A DNA stretch of 64,000 nucleotides from Sphagnum compactum (Eukaryota > Bryophyta > Sphagnopsida > Sphagnales), in the NCBI GenBank assembly GCA_965153455.1, contig OZ234502.1, forward strand, positions 5,921,495 through 5,985,494, read 5' to 3'. Position 1 is the first letter of the stretch. Every line of letters starts with the position of its first letter. Positions 36,481 to 56,046 of this stretch are shown one piece after another. The position numbers and the translations under genes are program-made. Below the pieces are notes generated by a model. The model did no database searches and was not told the DNA's origin. It saw only the letters and a program-made list of their open reading frames with translations.

Positions 36481-37880
36481 GTGTTCTCAACTATGCTCCC
36501 CAAGATGTTCCAAATAGCACCTCGGTTTTATCCCCTATGGTTTGCCCAAAGTTCAACTCCCATGTATATAAACTTTAAAAGGGATGGTGCCAAAGGGACG
36601 CATGACAAAGCACCCTTTTATTTATTTATGGGAGGGAAACAAATTTAGGGTTCTATGTTGGGGAGTACCCAATGTTCCAAAAAATATTGGTGATGGGCCA
36701 ATCAAATGGCTTCTTCTTTCAATAAAGAAAAGTTTTGTGGGCGCACCCCATCACTAGTTAATAGAATCATCAAGTTAGCTCAAAATGCACCAACAAGGCT
36801 CAAGGTTTTTTTCTTTGGAGAAGTGGGGGTGAATTTTCTTGGCTCTCTCTCTCTCTTGCTCTCTCTCAAAGAAAGAGAGAGGGGGAAGCAATGATTTCAC
36901 CTTAATGACTTCATCATAGTAAAGTTGGTCTCCTCACCAAAGTGAATGCCATTTCATCCCCCCTCTTTGAGGTAGGTGGAAGCATACAAAGGCTTCACTA
37001 AGGGTAGTGAAGGCAACCATTTCACTTCCCTCTTTTGGGAGAGGTGGGCGTATGCAAACACTTCATTGAGCTCCAAATAGTCACCTTCATGTAAAGGATT
37101 GTCACTTCACTTCCTTTTCAAGTAGGAAAACAAGTTTATTACTATTGTAAAGCTTTTTTTGTACCTTCTTTATTTTCTCTTGGCTCTCTTCATTTCTTTG
37201 GTGATCTCATTCTCTTTGCCTTTCTTTGTCTTCTTTTGGACCTCTCCCCCTATTTGAGATCTCATTCTACTTTCATTTCTTTGTCTTGTCTTGGACCTCT
37301 CCTTCTTTTTGGTGATCTCATTCTCCTTGTTTATTTTTATTTTTATTGGAGAGTCTCCAAAGTTTGAAAACTTTTTTGTGATGAGACAATAAAAAATACT
37401 CATTACAAAAGATAAATTTGAATTTGATAGGCACTCCCAACTAGTTAATATGGAGCAAAATATAATATTCTACCATCCATATATTGACCCCACCATTCAT
37501 GCCCTTGCCATTAATCTAGGTCAACACATGTGATGAACATAGTTGGGAATAGAAATTATCCTCAACCAATGAGGGTTGCTACATGCACCTAATGGGCCAC
37601 TAGACCCCATCTTTTTACTTTTAAAGGGGGGGGGGGGGGGGGGGGGGGGGGTGGGAGGGTGGGTGTGGTTGGACTTTTTGGATTTTGTTGTTCCCAATGT
37701 GTTCCCAACGTGTTTCCAATAGCACCACACATTTGTCCCTCTTGGAACATATATAGGTGGGCCAATATTGGGTCTATTTTTGGAGTGAATACCTTTAAAT
37801 TGGGGGAGCCTCCAAAGTTTTAGAACTTTTGTTTGATGGGCCAATCAAAGAGGCTTATAGCAAAAGAAAAGAAAAGAAAA
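36481..37880. repeat. Locally repeated block with TGATGGGCCAATCAAA
   Basis: TCCAAAG-TTT-(A/G)AACTTTT, GATGGGCCAATCAAA-GGCTT and TTCCCAACG(G/T)GTT(C/T)CC recur around 36465-36730, 37345-37410 and 37680-37865. At 37195-37330 a TTTGGTGATCTCATTCT unit repeats about three times at roughly 55 bp. At 36838-36880 a CT run faces a GA run. No gene is recognised. Confidence 0.55.
37626..37651. repeat. Poly-G tract (26 nt)
   Basis: Uninterrupted run of 26 G, followed by GTGGGAGGGTGGGTGTGG, giving strong G-quadruplex potential. A 32-nt C run lies 242 bp downstream. Confidence 0.9.
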
Positions 37881-37892
37881 TCTGAACTTTGG

Positions 37893-37893
<1 letters not shown>

Positions 37894-37925
<32 letters not shown>
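37894..37925. repeat. Poly-C tract (32 nt)
   Basis: Uninterrupted run of 32 C. With the G tract at 37626-37651 it forms an inverted G/C pair around a spacer of about 240 bp. Confidence 0.9.
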
Positions 37926-37927
<2 letters not shown>

Positions 37928-39390
37928 CCCCTTCTTAATTAGTATGGATCACACTAACATAACATAGAACTATGATGGAGAGCCCTATTCCATAAGGAGG
38001 CATAGTTTCCTAGCTCTAGGGTAAGGCCCTTGGAGTGTAGGGCAGTCCTACAATGAAGGCCAGGTCTCAGATGGGTAGGTGAGCTTTAGGTCTGAATTTT
38101 GAGAATGCTCCGCTCCAAGGGCTTTCTTTCACAATGTAAAAAGCTGGTGCGGGCATTTCTTTCCACATTTAATTGGAGATGGATGGTTAACATTGACGAC
38201 AATCTATGGATAATAAGGTTTCGGTGCTTTATTTTTCATTGCATGTGAAAGACTCTATGGTTACTAGGATTTCATTAGGGTTAGGATTTCATTAGGTTTT
38301 CTTGCCATGGTCAAGATTGTGATGATTTGTGTGATTATTTAGATGATTGAGATTTCAACTTGGGGTCACTTGTTGTCCACTTTCTCCAATTGTTGAACAT
38401 GCATTATGGTAGTTTGTGTGAGCAGGATATCCAATTCTATTAGAAAAAAACATCCACAAATTGGATGAAAAATAGATGAAAAAGAATCCAATTGTTGTTA
38501 AAACAAAAAAGAAACCGTGGAAAGAAATTTCATGAAAAGGTGTGGGTTTCGGGTTTAGGGTTTAGGGTTTGTGCTCGGGCAAGAACAAAAGATATTGTTC
38601 TGGAGGGGCAATAAACAAGCTAGAGTAGGAGGATGAAGATAGAAGGGCTGATCACAAGGGGCAAGCAAACACCTTGCATATGAGTCACTGGTGGATGATG
38701 AGCTTTGCAGCTGGCCGAGTTTGACCCCGTGTGCATTTGGTCAGCCAGCCTTCGAGGATAGATATCCTCCTCACTTCTAGAAAGAGAGATTCAAAGATAT
38801 ATATCGTGTAGTCTCTGAATACAGTTAGCAAATTCCTCCAATTGTTTCATGTCTTCTTATGCACGTGGCCTTGCACAACACATGATGATGGCCCACTTTA
38901 CATCACAATGCCCTAAGTAAGTATCTATACTTTTAGGGACAAACTTTGCACAATGTACAATGCCATCCAATCACATGCATAAGCCCTTTCGGTCCACACT
39001 ACTTAGGGTCTAAATTCAAAGATTAAATTTATGGTCGTAGCCTTCTTGATTGTCCTAACAAAGCTTAAGGTATGAGAGGGTAGCTCGAGAGGTCTCTCTC
39101 TCTCTCCCTTCCAATTCTCATCACTTACTCGAAGCAACAAATCGTCATCACACTTCAAAATATATACAAACCATCCTTCACCAGGTAAGCCCGGTGAAAG
39201 TAGAGAGGTTCGGTACCTTTTAACATCATCATCCCTTGTCAACCAACCTCCCATCTCCACTTGGAACACACCCACTCAAAGCCACTAGCGATTGAACTTT
39301 GAATCGAGGTAGTCGTGCCAATCTATGTTGAAAGGAAGGTTGTTTGTTTGTTTGTATAGTAATAATAATAGTTCATTGGCTAGGTATTGG
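37926..39390. other. Intergenic DNA with telomeric repeats
   Basis: Three head-to-tail TTTAGGG-type units lie at about 38548-38571. The 90-codon minus-strand frame at 39003-39275 has no recognised homology. No gene is supported. Confidence 0.35.
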
Positions 39391-39397
39391 TATTAAT

Positions 39398-40608
39398 CAG
39401 AATAGAGTCAGAAAAGTAGAGAGAAGTGTGCAAGGAGCTCGGTCCTGATGTCAGAACAGAGTCAGAAAAGAAGAGAAAAGTGTGCGGCATCTTGCCCCCT
39501 TAGGTAGGTAGTGGAGATGGTTCGCATCTGGCTTACTCTTTTGTAATCTCCACTTTTGTTTTTTGGGGGACTGACCCTGATTCCTGCAGTAGTCACTTGC
39601 TACTAGTGGGAGCAAAATTTTCTCTAGAAATGCTGGAAATTTTTGAAGGAACAAAACCATCGTAGAAATATTTTTTTGCGTGGTGGAACTTGGAAGCCGA
39701 TGATCTGATCTCTTTCGTCCAGATGATTGATTGCAGCAGTGGTGGGTACAAATCCCAAAATGATTTCTTCACAGGTTTTTCTATTGTGGGTTCGACAGTA
39801 CCAGTGTACTCATGCTCGCAAGCCAGCACGCAGCACGCCGTATATAGCCAACGCAAAACATATATATTCTTCAGAGTTTTCTTTTTGTTCCTAAATTAAG
39901 TTCATATTTGTGGATGTTGCTCGAATTCGTAGAGAGTTTTAACTTTTAAACTTTTGCACTCCTCGAATTTTGTACTGTCCTGGGGTTTCGGTGTTTGTTT
40001 GTTGTATTAGTTCCCCCTGTAGTTTAGTAGTTCTAGGACATCTGTTTCAAGCTTCTTGTTGGAACAGTTAGTAATTTGAGTTTTGTGGGTCGTGTTTTGC
40101 ATTTTGGGTTAGACGGATTATCAGGGGGCAGCTTGAAGCTGCTTGAAAGATCTTAAACAGCGTTCGTACTAGATCAGACTTGCTTCAAAGTGTGTTTTTT
40201 TCTTCTGTTTTTCTTCCTCATATTAACCTTCTGACCGCACTCTTCGGATCTCAATTCTGTTACAAATTCATCATGATCGCTGTGCTTGACTGCCATATCA
40301 TAGCTCCGAACTCAACAACAACCGTGTTATCGTTGCATAGTTTATGACGCAGTTGGGTCTCCTCTAAACATTGTTGTAAAGATGATGGTGGCTTTTGGAG
40401 TTGAGGATAGTGCGGATCCAAAGTTCGCACTTGGAATCAGGAAGAAAGCAAAGAGAAGACGCATTGTTCGTTGAGGATCTAAATACCAACTCTCATTTTC
40501 TCCCGAAATGAGATGGTGAAAATTGTGGGATTAGTTTTTGGAGGATACCCTAGAGCGCCATTCGGAGCTGGATTCTAAAAGGAGGAGCAATTACAAGGGA
40601 CTCCAGGG
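39398..40608 (+). promoter_or_regulatory. Upstream region and 5' leader of the receptor kinase
   Basis: A 33-bp block (AGA-AGAGTCAGAAAAG-AGAG-AAGTGTGC) is repeated 54 bp apart at 39398 and 39452. The DNA becomes less AT-rich and pyrimidine-tract-rich towards 40608. No TATA box or start site could be fixed, so the extent of promoter versus transcribed leader is unknown. Confidence 0.35.
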
Positions 40609-48054
<7,446 letters not shown>

Positions 48055-50980
48055 AGAAGAGGAAAGAGCCTTATGTTCACTATTCTGCTTCATAGCTTGA
48101 AGCTTGAACTCAAAGAAATGAAGCTTGACATGCCTCGGAGGATAGACAGGAAGTTTGTCAATTTCAAATTTTCCGCACTTACAGAACAGTCTTCATTGTA
48201 TTAAAAAACTTCACAATATGCAGACTCTGCCCAGTCTTCACAAATTCTTTCCTCAGTGTGAATTTTGCCACTTGTTGGTTCCACAACTAGAATCTGGCAG
48301 CGAGAAAGAACTCATCAATCCATTTCAAATTGTTCTATTTTTTCCATTGGCGATGCCCCAATGGAAGTTTCAAAACCACTAGCATCGTCCTCAAGCTTGG
48401 CACATTCTTTGTTCACTAAGTTCATCATTCCTCAAGGAGCAAAAGATTTCCATGTTCAGTTCATCCTCGAGCTTCAGATCAGCTCTGTTCACCTCTTGTA
48501 CATTCTGCCAGGTGGGCTCTTTTTCCTTGAAAGAATTTATTTGGCATTGTCACTGAGGCCTCCTGAAGTCGCTGTTTGCTGTGAGTATGTTCACCATCTG
48601 TCTAATACTCGGCCTCAAGACTCTTAATTTATTAGAGGTACTCATGGAGTGTTGATGGGACAGTTGGAGCTACCATCTTGCCCCCCACCCATCTCTTCAT
48701 CGGGATCTTGTCATAGAGTGAAACCAATCCAATTGTTCTACAGCTGGTTCCACACTATCAGCCAAGAGAAAAAAAAACTCAATAGACAAACTGATCTAGT
48801 GTTACCTAACCATGTTACATGGTTCCGTTTGAATATGCCATTAAGGGCAGAGCTATTACATGATGAGCTGCTTGATCACTTGATCAATTGAATGTCTATG
48901 TGTTGCCTCCATGAATGTGCTTCTATTTTGGCTTTGGAATTATGTGGAGTACATGCTCTTCGGTTTTTTTTAAACCAGTTAAATGATTGCTAACTTCTCT
49001 ATTAGCAATGTGTCCCTTCAATCAATTCAATGGACCATGGACCAGCCAATGGTTTCATTCTTTGCTTTTCTAAGTTCTAGAGAGGAGGGATGGACTGCAA
49101 TTTCTGGCTCTTTTGGGGGAGCTTTTGGGGGAGCAATTTTATCCATTGAACAATTTCAGGAGGAATTGAGTTTTTCTTGTAAGTTAGGTAATGGGTACTA
49201 CTAGGTACCCATTCACACACATGATCAAGGGTCTTCACATCTCCTCCTCCACCCTCACACATGACCTAATATTTGTTTGCAAGAGATCTTCTTCTTCTTC
49301 TTCTTCTTCTTCTTCTTGCAGCAAAATATGTTGAGACATTTGTTGGTATGTTATTTAGAAATAGGAGGATAAGTTGTGAACACATTGATTTTTTGTATGG
49401 ATCTACTTTTGTGTAGCTAATATGGCCTTTAAACTCAAAGCATTCTGACAAAATTTCCTTTGCCTAGTGTCATCTTCCGTTCAAAGAACATAATGATCAA
49501 ACTTGACCAAGTAATATGTGACAAAACACATATATTTCCAAAGATCCCTTCATGTAATAATTCACACCATTACAGATACATAGTCTTGTTGATGGAGGAA
49601 ACTTAACAGTGCCCTTCAAATGTATGTAATTCATTTATAACCATTTGAGCTTTCAGAATTCATCTATGGTTTCAAGCAGTCCATGTTATATATAATTCAA
49701 AAACTTATTATTCAAAATAATCATTTTATTTCAATACTTTTTTTAATAGAACATGAAAAGGCGTATGTTGATATTTCTGTTCATGTCCATGTTATATAAT
49801 TAAATCAAAAATTGAGATTGATACAAATGATGACGAACTATTGAACATCATATGTTCCCATATGAGGGAAATAAACAAAGGGATTAGGCAAAGGATATTA
49901 TTAAATTGATAAATCCTCAGATCTTTTACTACCATTATTCTTCCTTCTTTCTCACACTTTCAAAGTGAAGCTTAAATTGAAATTTTAAGATTTCTTTAAC
50001 CATTACAGTACGTTCCATAAATTCAGCTATATAAATATAAAAATTTGAAAAGCCTAACAATTAAGCATTGCTTGTTAGGCAAGTTAATAATATTACTTGA
50101 TTGTACGATAAAATTTAATACAGACTCCTTTGTTTCAATTGATGTGCATTTGTTGGACAAAATTATAGTAAAAATAATTTATTATTTTAATTGGTCTGAA
50201 ACATAGATGGAATCAAACCACGTCTTAAATAAAATTGGGCTCGAATTCTTTTGGGAAGTCTTTAGAACCAAAGGTTTCTTAAAAAATTTACAAAATCAAA
50301 ATTCTAGAACTGAAGGTTCGTTTCAAAATCCAAGAGCAGACAACAATGGTCCCTAGGAACCATATTGTGATGTTTCTATACATTCTTCATTAGATGGCAA
50401 TAGCGTATTCTTAAGGCTTTCCTATTGTTTAGTTTGGTTGCTTCCAACACGTGCAACCTGGTGCTTTGTTGGATGATATCTTTTCTCCTTATCAAGACCT
50501 CTAAGTGTTCCAATGTTTCTAGAAATGCGATCAAAACTTAAGACATGTAATAGAGTTATTGGTAAACTTGACCAATGTGGGGGCCAAGAACACCCAGCCT
50601 GGCCAAAAGGCAGCTTGGAATCAATAAATGGGGCTTAAAGAATGCACATGCATTTCTCGGGGGCTGAAATTGTTGGCACCAACAAAATTGGTGATCCCAA
50701 GAATTTGAGCCCCACTTTTGAGTCCCCACTTTTACATCAACATTGCTCTTCTTTCATTGTTGGTAATAAATTATGCATAGAATCTTTCAAATCCTGTGCA
50801 AATCCTGTGCAACAAAATATAAAATTTCAGTATTAAAAAAACCATGTTTTAGCAAAATTTGCTATCTTAATTCATACACAACTTTTGTGGGTGAAAACAA
50901 CTATTGAGATAAAAACAAGAATCCCAAAGCAAGATTTCTTTGTGAATAACTCTAATCTCTAATCACCATTTGCCCTAAGT
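48055..50980. other. 3' flank and intergenic DNA
   Basis: Probably begins with the 3' UTR of the receptor kinase. No further gene was recognised; frames at 48155-48891 and 48983-49204 show no domain. 49500-50900 is AT-rich. Confidence 0.35.
49287..49317. repeat. (TTC)n microsatellite
   Basis: About ten TTC units, explaining the poly-Arg stretch in the reverse-strand open frame. Confidence 0.85.
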
Positions 50981-53900
50981 AGTAGTGAGAACAAAATATT
51001 ACATTATTATTTTCTTCCACTGCCTGGCTCTGGGAGCAGCTGGTGAAGGTGACGACTCATGGCAGTCACTTCCATTCTGAATGAAAGGTCTGATCCTTGT
51101 GAGTTGTAGGGAAAAAGGGCATGATGTCATTCTTTGTTGTGTTTATTTGCGAAGTTGCCAGAACCGATACAACAGCAACCTGCAAAATGTCTTTGAGCAC
51201 TATTTTTTTCACTGCAAATATGCTTTTCTCTACTCTCTACCAAGACATTGCTGGAGACTCAGGACTCCATCAACAGCATGTTGCTGGGCCTCAGATAGGA
51301 TTTCGTAAGGTGTATGCTTGCACAGATTGAAGACAGAAACGCATGAAGAAAAACAATTTTAGAGGTACGTTGACATTTACACGGAAGGCAAATTTACAAT
51401 GTAGTAGTTGTGCTTGCTTTGTATAACAATCTCACTCACATGAAACCCTCTGAAACACCGCCAATTATTCCTTTCTGTTAATGTGTATCCTGGGACCTGA
51501 ACCTTTCTCTTGGCCCATGTACAGAGCAACAAAACATCCTGACATTAAAAAAATATCCTGTACTACAAGAGGATAAGCATCGAGCCCATGCTTTGCTGAC
51601 AAAGCAAACACCAATGTCCATCTGCCGAGTCCAAAGGTTCTCTGCTGCCCATGCTGTGCCCCATCCATGCACAGGTCCCACCAACTTACCTTCATTAAAT
51701 TTCTTAAAGCTTCCATGCTCTTCTATATTTTCCTGGCCCCATTTGTTTAGGGTAAGGAACTAAGGACCAAGAATCAGTTGGTCTGGGAATGAGGGCCCAG
51801 TGCAAGGCACCAACCCATGCTTCCGATGTGAATTCACAGAAGCCCCCTTCAAGGTCCTTACTGGGCGTAAAGATCTGGTAAAATTTTAGACACGATGTGA
51901 TTTTGTTTGCAAAGGAGAGGAGGCACCTTCCACAGAAGTCCCATACTCTGTTGTGGCAGAAATCTTACTGAGGGTTATGCACCCTCCACATACACTAACA
52001 AAATACAAGCCGTTCTCACCAAGTAGGGTTAAGCGCTCAGGGACCTTGTGAGATGGAGCCTAAGTGTTGGCCTTATTCTTGTAAAGCCCATCCTCAAGAG
52101 CTTAACATGCTGTCGTACAAATCAAATGGTTCTTCATATAAAAAAAATTCCCGTGATACCCAGTGGATACCCATCAGATACTCATTGGGTATCATGGGAA
52201 AAAATGATGATGGGCTTTACAAAAATGTAATGCCCACCTTCACAAGCATTATATTTTCAAAAAATGCACTGGCTATTTTCATAAGGTAAGGCACTAACTC
52301 TCCAAGTGCACTAAAAAAAACCAATCTAGTTTTTAACATAATAAGTTACAACTTGATGACACAAAGATGATGCTCATGATGAATATGAACAACCTTGGAG
52401 AGGTTTCATAGTGAAAATTGAGGGTGCCTTACACCACACAATTTCCTACTCGCTCTTGGAGCAAGGATCTTATACCTAAGTAGCCTAGGGCAAGGGGCAT
52501 AAGGTGATCTAAACCTTCAGAGCACTTCATTTGTTACCAAGTGGAAGTCATTGTTTGTAATGTTCATAAAACAATCAATTTTTCTTTGGTTGGGGGGGGA
52601 GGAGGGGGGGAGTTATCATAGCGTCAGCGTATGTGCTGTTTCACCCAAGGACCCACACTCGTATCTCCTTGATCTTTTTGCAGTGAGGCCTTCTAGAGGT
52701 TATATTTAACTTGGTAGATGTTGAATTTGGAGGCAGACGCACTGGTTTAGTCCTCGTACGCACACGCGTTTGAAACAATTTTTAAAAAAGGATTTGGTGG
52801 TTTTAGGTTTTACCATGTTTACTAGTGCAGGTGCTTGTTCACCCAAGGCAAAGGGAAGGATGGTAATGTTCCTATAATTTCAATTACAACTTGATGACAC
52901 ATGATGATGCTTCTGCTGCTGTCGCAAACGGTCTGATACACAAACTTTTATGCAAAAAAGTAGATGCGGGGATGCCAACATTCTTCTTGGCAAAGAAAGG
53001 GCAGATTCAATATTTCTGAAATTTGAGAGAGGGTAAAGTGGTAATTGTTTATATCAGATTCATTGGAACAATGGATCTGCTTTTGCATTCTCTGTTTTCC
53101 TCAGTGGGTGAGGAGAAATAGACAAAAAGGAAACTATGATTCATGAATCACCATATTCTTTTCCCCAAGTGCACAAAGTACACGAAGCACTAATTTCTTA
53201 GTGAACTTCAAAACCTTGTGTTGTTGTTTGAAGTACTTATTATATACATGTCAAAATGTTTGCAAGAAAATTATAGCCCCAAAAAAAAAAAAAAAGGTTA
53301 AAGCGAACAGAGTTAAACCATAGTGGTGAAACGACAAATATAAAAAAAAACATTGGATATAAGCCAATCTAGATTTCAGGCAAAGATTCAGAAAAAAACT
53401 AGCCGAATGAAAAGGGGGAAAAAAAAAGAGCTGGTGCTAAATTGATGACCCCAAATAGTAGTACTGCAGAAGAGGTCCCCAGACATTTGTTGCTTAATAA
53501 ACTACAAAAAGGAATCCTGCTGATAAAGTGGTCAGGACCTTAGCCAGATGAGTCATCTTGCACGGACCTGATTTCCTGAGGGCAAGATCAATGGTGTTTA
53601 TACTAGGAATAATTTGTCAATTTGCCACAATATACGGACGGGCCTTACATCCCATCATCCATGTATCTTCTGCCCATTCTCAGGGACATTCATTCATATT
53701 CATGACTAGCTCAGCCGTTTCAATTATGCCCATTTCATTCATTCATACCCCATATGGTTTTTCGCATACAAAAATGTATTCAATTCAATTTTGTTGACAA
53801 ATACATGTTTTGTGTGTAGCTCAAAATTGCAAGGTGTTTGGCATTTCCTTTGGTACAATAATCCACATTGAAATTTTTGTTTTGGGAGGGGGGTGGGGGG

Positions 53901-54136
53901 GGGTGTCCATTTTCCATGTTTTCCCTTTTCTTTTTTATTAAATGCCCATAATTTGCTCCCTAATGCACACTTTTTATGTTGTGCATGTGCACAACATAAA
54001 TAAATAAATAAATAAATAGGTGCTTGTGTATGCCCAATTTGTGGTTACTTAAAAAATGACACAAGTGAACACAAAATTCGGGTAGAATTGGAGACGAAAA
54101 CACCATTCTGCTATGTAAGGAAAATGGGTAACCAAA
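50981..54136. other. Intergenic DNA, no supported gene
   Basis: 51000-51720 and 51840-52080 are less AT-rich, but frames on both strands (for example 51465-51716 minus) show no known domain. CACCCAAGG occurs in two related short segments near 52648 and 52840. G-rich runs lie at 52590-52610 and 53886-53903. An AAAT microsatellite is at 53998-54017. Confidence 0.3.
53973..54000. repeat. Perfect 13-bp inverted repeat with 2-nt spacer
   Basis: TTTATGTTGTGCA is followed after TG by its exact reverse complement. It lies about 470 bp upstream of the DRM1-like start codon, next to an AAAT microsatellite. It could extrude as a cruciform; no function is known. Confidence 0.8.
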
Positions 54137-54465
54137 TTTACTATAACTACTGAACTCTCTCTTTGTGTCCTTCCTCTTCTTCTCCCCCCCCCCCCCCCCA
54201 ACCTCTCTCTCGCTCTCTCTCTTTGCTTTTTAGTACGAAGTGCTTTTGTGCGCACGTTGCCAAGGCACTCGGGATCTGCGGAAGCGATCTTCGTTGTAAT
54301 CCAGTGCACTGTTTCTATTTTCTTTGTCCCCTGCACGAAAACCTGTTGAGAAGCAGTTCATTCCATTGTTCAGTTTTTTGGCAAGGAGAATTTGTAGTGT
54401 ATTGAAAGGGCAGAACTTCACGCACGTGACGCTTATAACATCATCATCATCATATTATCATCAGC
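54137..54465 (+). promoter_or_regulatory. Promoter/leader of the DRM1-like gene with G-box
   Basis: A CT-rich tract at about 54150-54230, including a C run at 54185-54199, resembles the pyrimidine patch near plant start sites. CACGTG (54423-54428, within CGCACGTGAC) is a G-box/ABRE core only 38 bp before the ATG; it binds bZIP and bHLH factors in plants. It probably lies in the transcribed leader. Functionality is inferred. Confidence 0.45.
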
Positions 54466-56046
54466 ATGGGTTTTCTTGACAAGCTCTGGGATGATGTTGT
54501 GGCCGGGCCGCAGCCCGAGAAGGGCCTGAAACAGCTGAGGAAGCCAAAATTGGCGACTGATATTTCGGTGCCTTCAGATGGTATGTTTCTTTGCAGCTAT
54601 AATGTCGTTAGATGTCTTATATGTTGTTGTGGGAATGATATGTCTGGTTCGGTTTGTTGTATCAGTAGTAGTTCTTCCTTTCAAGTCCGTTGTTAAGGTG
54701 CTTTGCGTTTTCAACTTCGGAGTTGTGACTTGAAGCTCGTTGCTGATTCTTGTTTTGTCGTAAGTATGTTGATCGCTTAAGAGTCTGATTTCCAAATTAT
54801 GTTCTCAGAAGTTTACAGGCTTCAGACCGTAGACCAGCAACTGGCAGTTTGCTTATCGTACCTGCAGATAACAGTCTAACGTGGTTTTGTTGCGTTTCAG
54901 AGCAAGTTGCGGCTGCGATGGATCGGCGGCGGAGTGGAGAGTTTCTGGCCTCGCAGGAGGAGGCTCGTCGCATGTCAGAAAGCATAGCCATCAAGAAGCC
55001 TTCGCTGTCAAGCCCGTTGCCATCTGATTCTCCAGTAGCGTCCCCTGGAAGTCTCGCATCTACGCCTCCCGCCTCACCGTCACTAGCGTCTCCTAGTTGT
55101 AAGCGCGTTTTCCTTAAGAAGACTGTATATTCAAGCATTTCTTGCCAGGTTTCGAGATTATATCCGTCTAGGAAACAATTTATTGCCACCTTCGAGTCTT
55201 TCGACTTGGCTTTCTTTTCGTTCTAGACGTAACGGGTCTTGGAGTTCTCTCTATGTCGTGCAGACTCAAGGGAGAAGGAGAATGTGTGGCGTAGTGTATT
55301 CCATCCTGGAAGCAACAGACAAGTGATGAGGCGCCTGGGATCAGACAAGTTTGACAAAGCACAGCCAAATGCCCCGAGTGTGTATGACTGGTAAGTGCCT
55401 TGGACTCATGTTCTGAAACCTTTTTTATACGTATCACCGATTGCGTTAGCAGACTTAGTCGGGGTGCAGTTCAAGACCTTCTGCCATCCATCAAGAGTGT
55501 GAAGTAGGCCGCAAGACTAGTAGCCTATACAGCCCATCTGGAATGGACTTTAGAGGGCCATTACAGGTTGCGAGTAGCTTGTCAATTTGTACCCCGTAGT
55601 GTCAGATGCTGAAAAGGTTTAGGCGGGGTACTTGTGCTCTGGATGTTATGCATTGCAGGGTAGTGATCACTTCTTTGGACAAATGAGGAGAAAAAAGAGT
55701 CATCCATATGGAATCCGAATGCTCTGCATATTTCACATCTAAAAGGGGTGTGCCTAGCGCCTCGGAGAAAGCATGGATCCTCTCTTCCCCTCTGCGGATT
55801 TTGGAAAAAACACAAGGCAGTCATCTGTATGGAGCCTTGATGAGGCTCTTCAGATGGGAAGCCTTCAATTCATTCAGTTTGTCTATAGAGTTTTAGAAGC
55901 CAACCATGATTTGGGCTACCGGAGTGTAATAGGGTAGACGATGAGAAAATGATCTCTATCAGTAATTTGGGTCCTTGTGCGCATTCTGCTGGTCCATTTT
56001 CTGCTGCAGGCTTTACAGCAAGGATACCAAGACAGAGTGGCGCTAA
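54466..56046 (+). CDS. DRM1: Dormancy/auxin-associated protein, DRM1/ARP family (158 aa)
   Basis: Exons 54466-54580, 54901-55098, 55264-55390 and 56010-56046 join in frame with GT-AG borders. The N terminus MGFLDKLWDDVVAGPQPEKG is the family signature. The middle is Ser/Pro-rich (SPLPSDSPVASPGSLASTPP) and probably disordered. The C-terminal signature KENVWRSVFHPGSN, then DKFDKAQPNAPSVYDW, is completed by the small last exon giving LYSKDTKTEWR and a stop. Family members are small, mostly disordered proteins that rise in dormant or growth-arrested tissue and fall with auxin; their biochemical function is unknown. All key signatures and phases are intact, so the gene appears functional. The orthology to a particular Arabidopsis member (DRM1, DRMH) is not resolved. 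Confidence 0.93.

Noticed and set aside
51465-51716. 83-codon minus-strand frame as a gene
   Set aside because: A second frame is open over the same stretch, and neither shows a recognisable domain or splice context.
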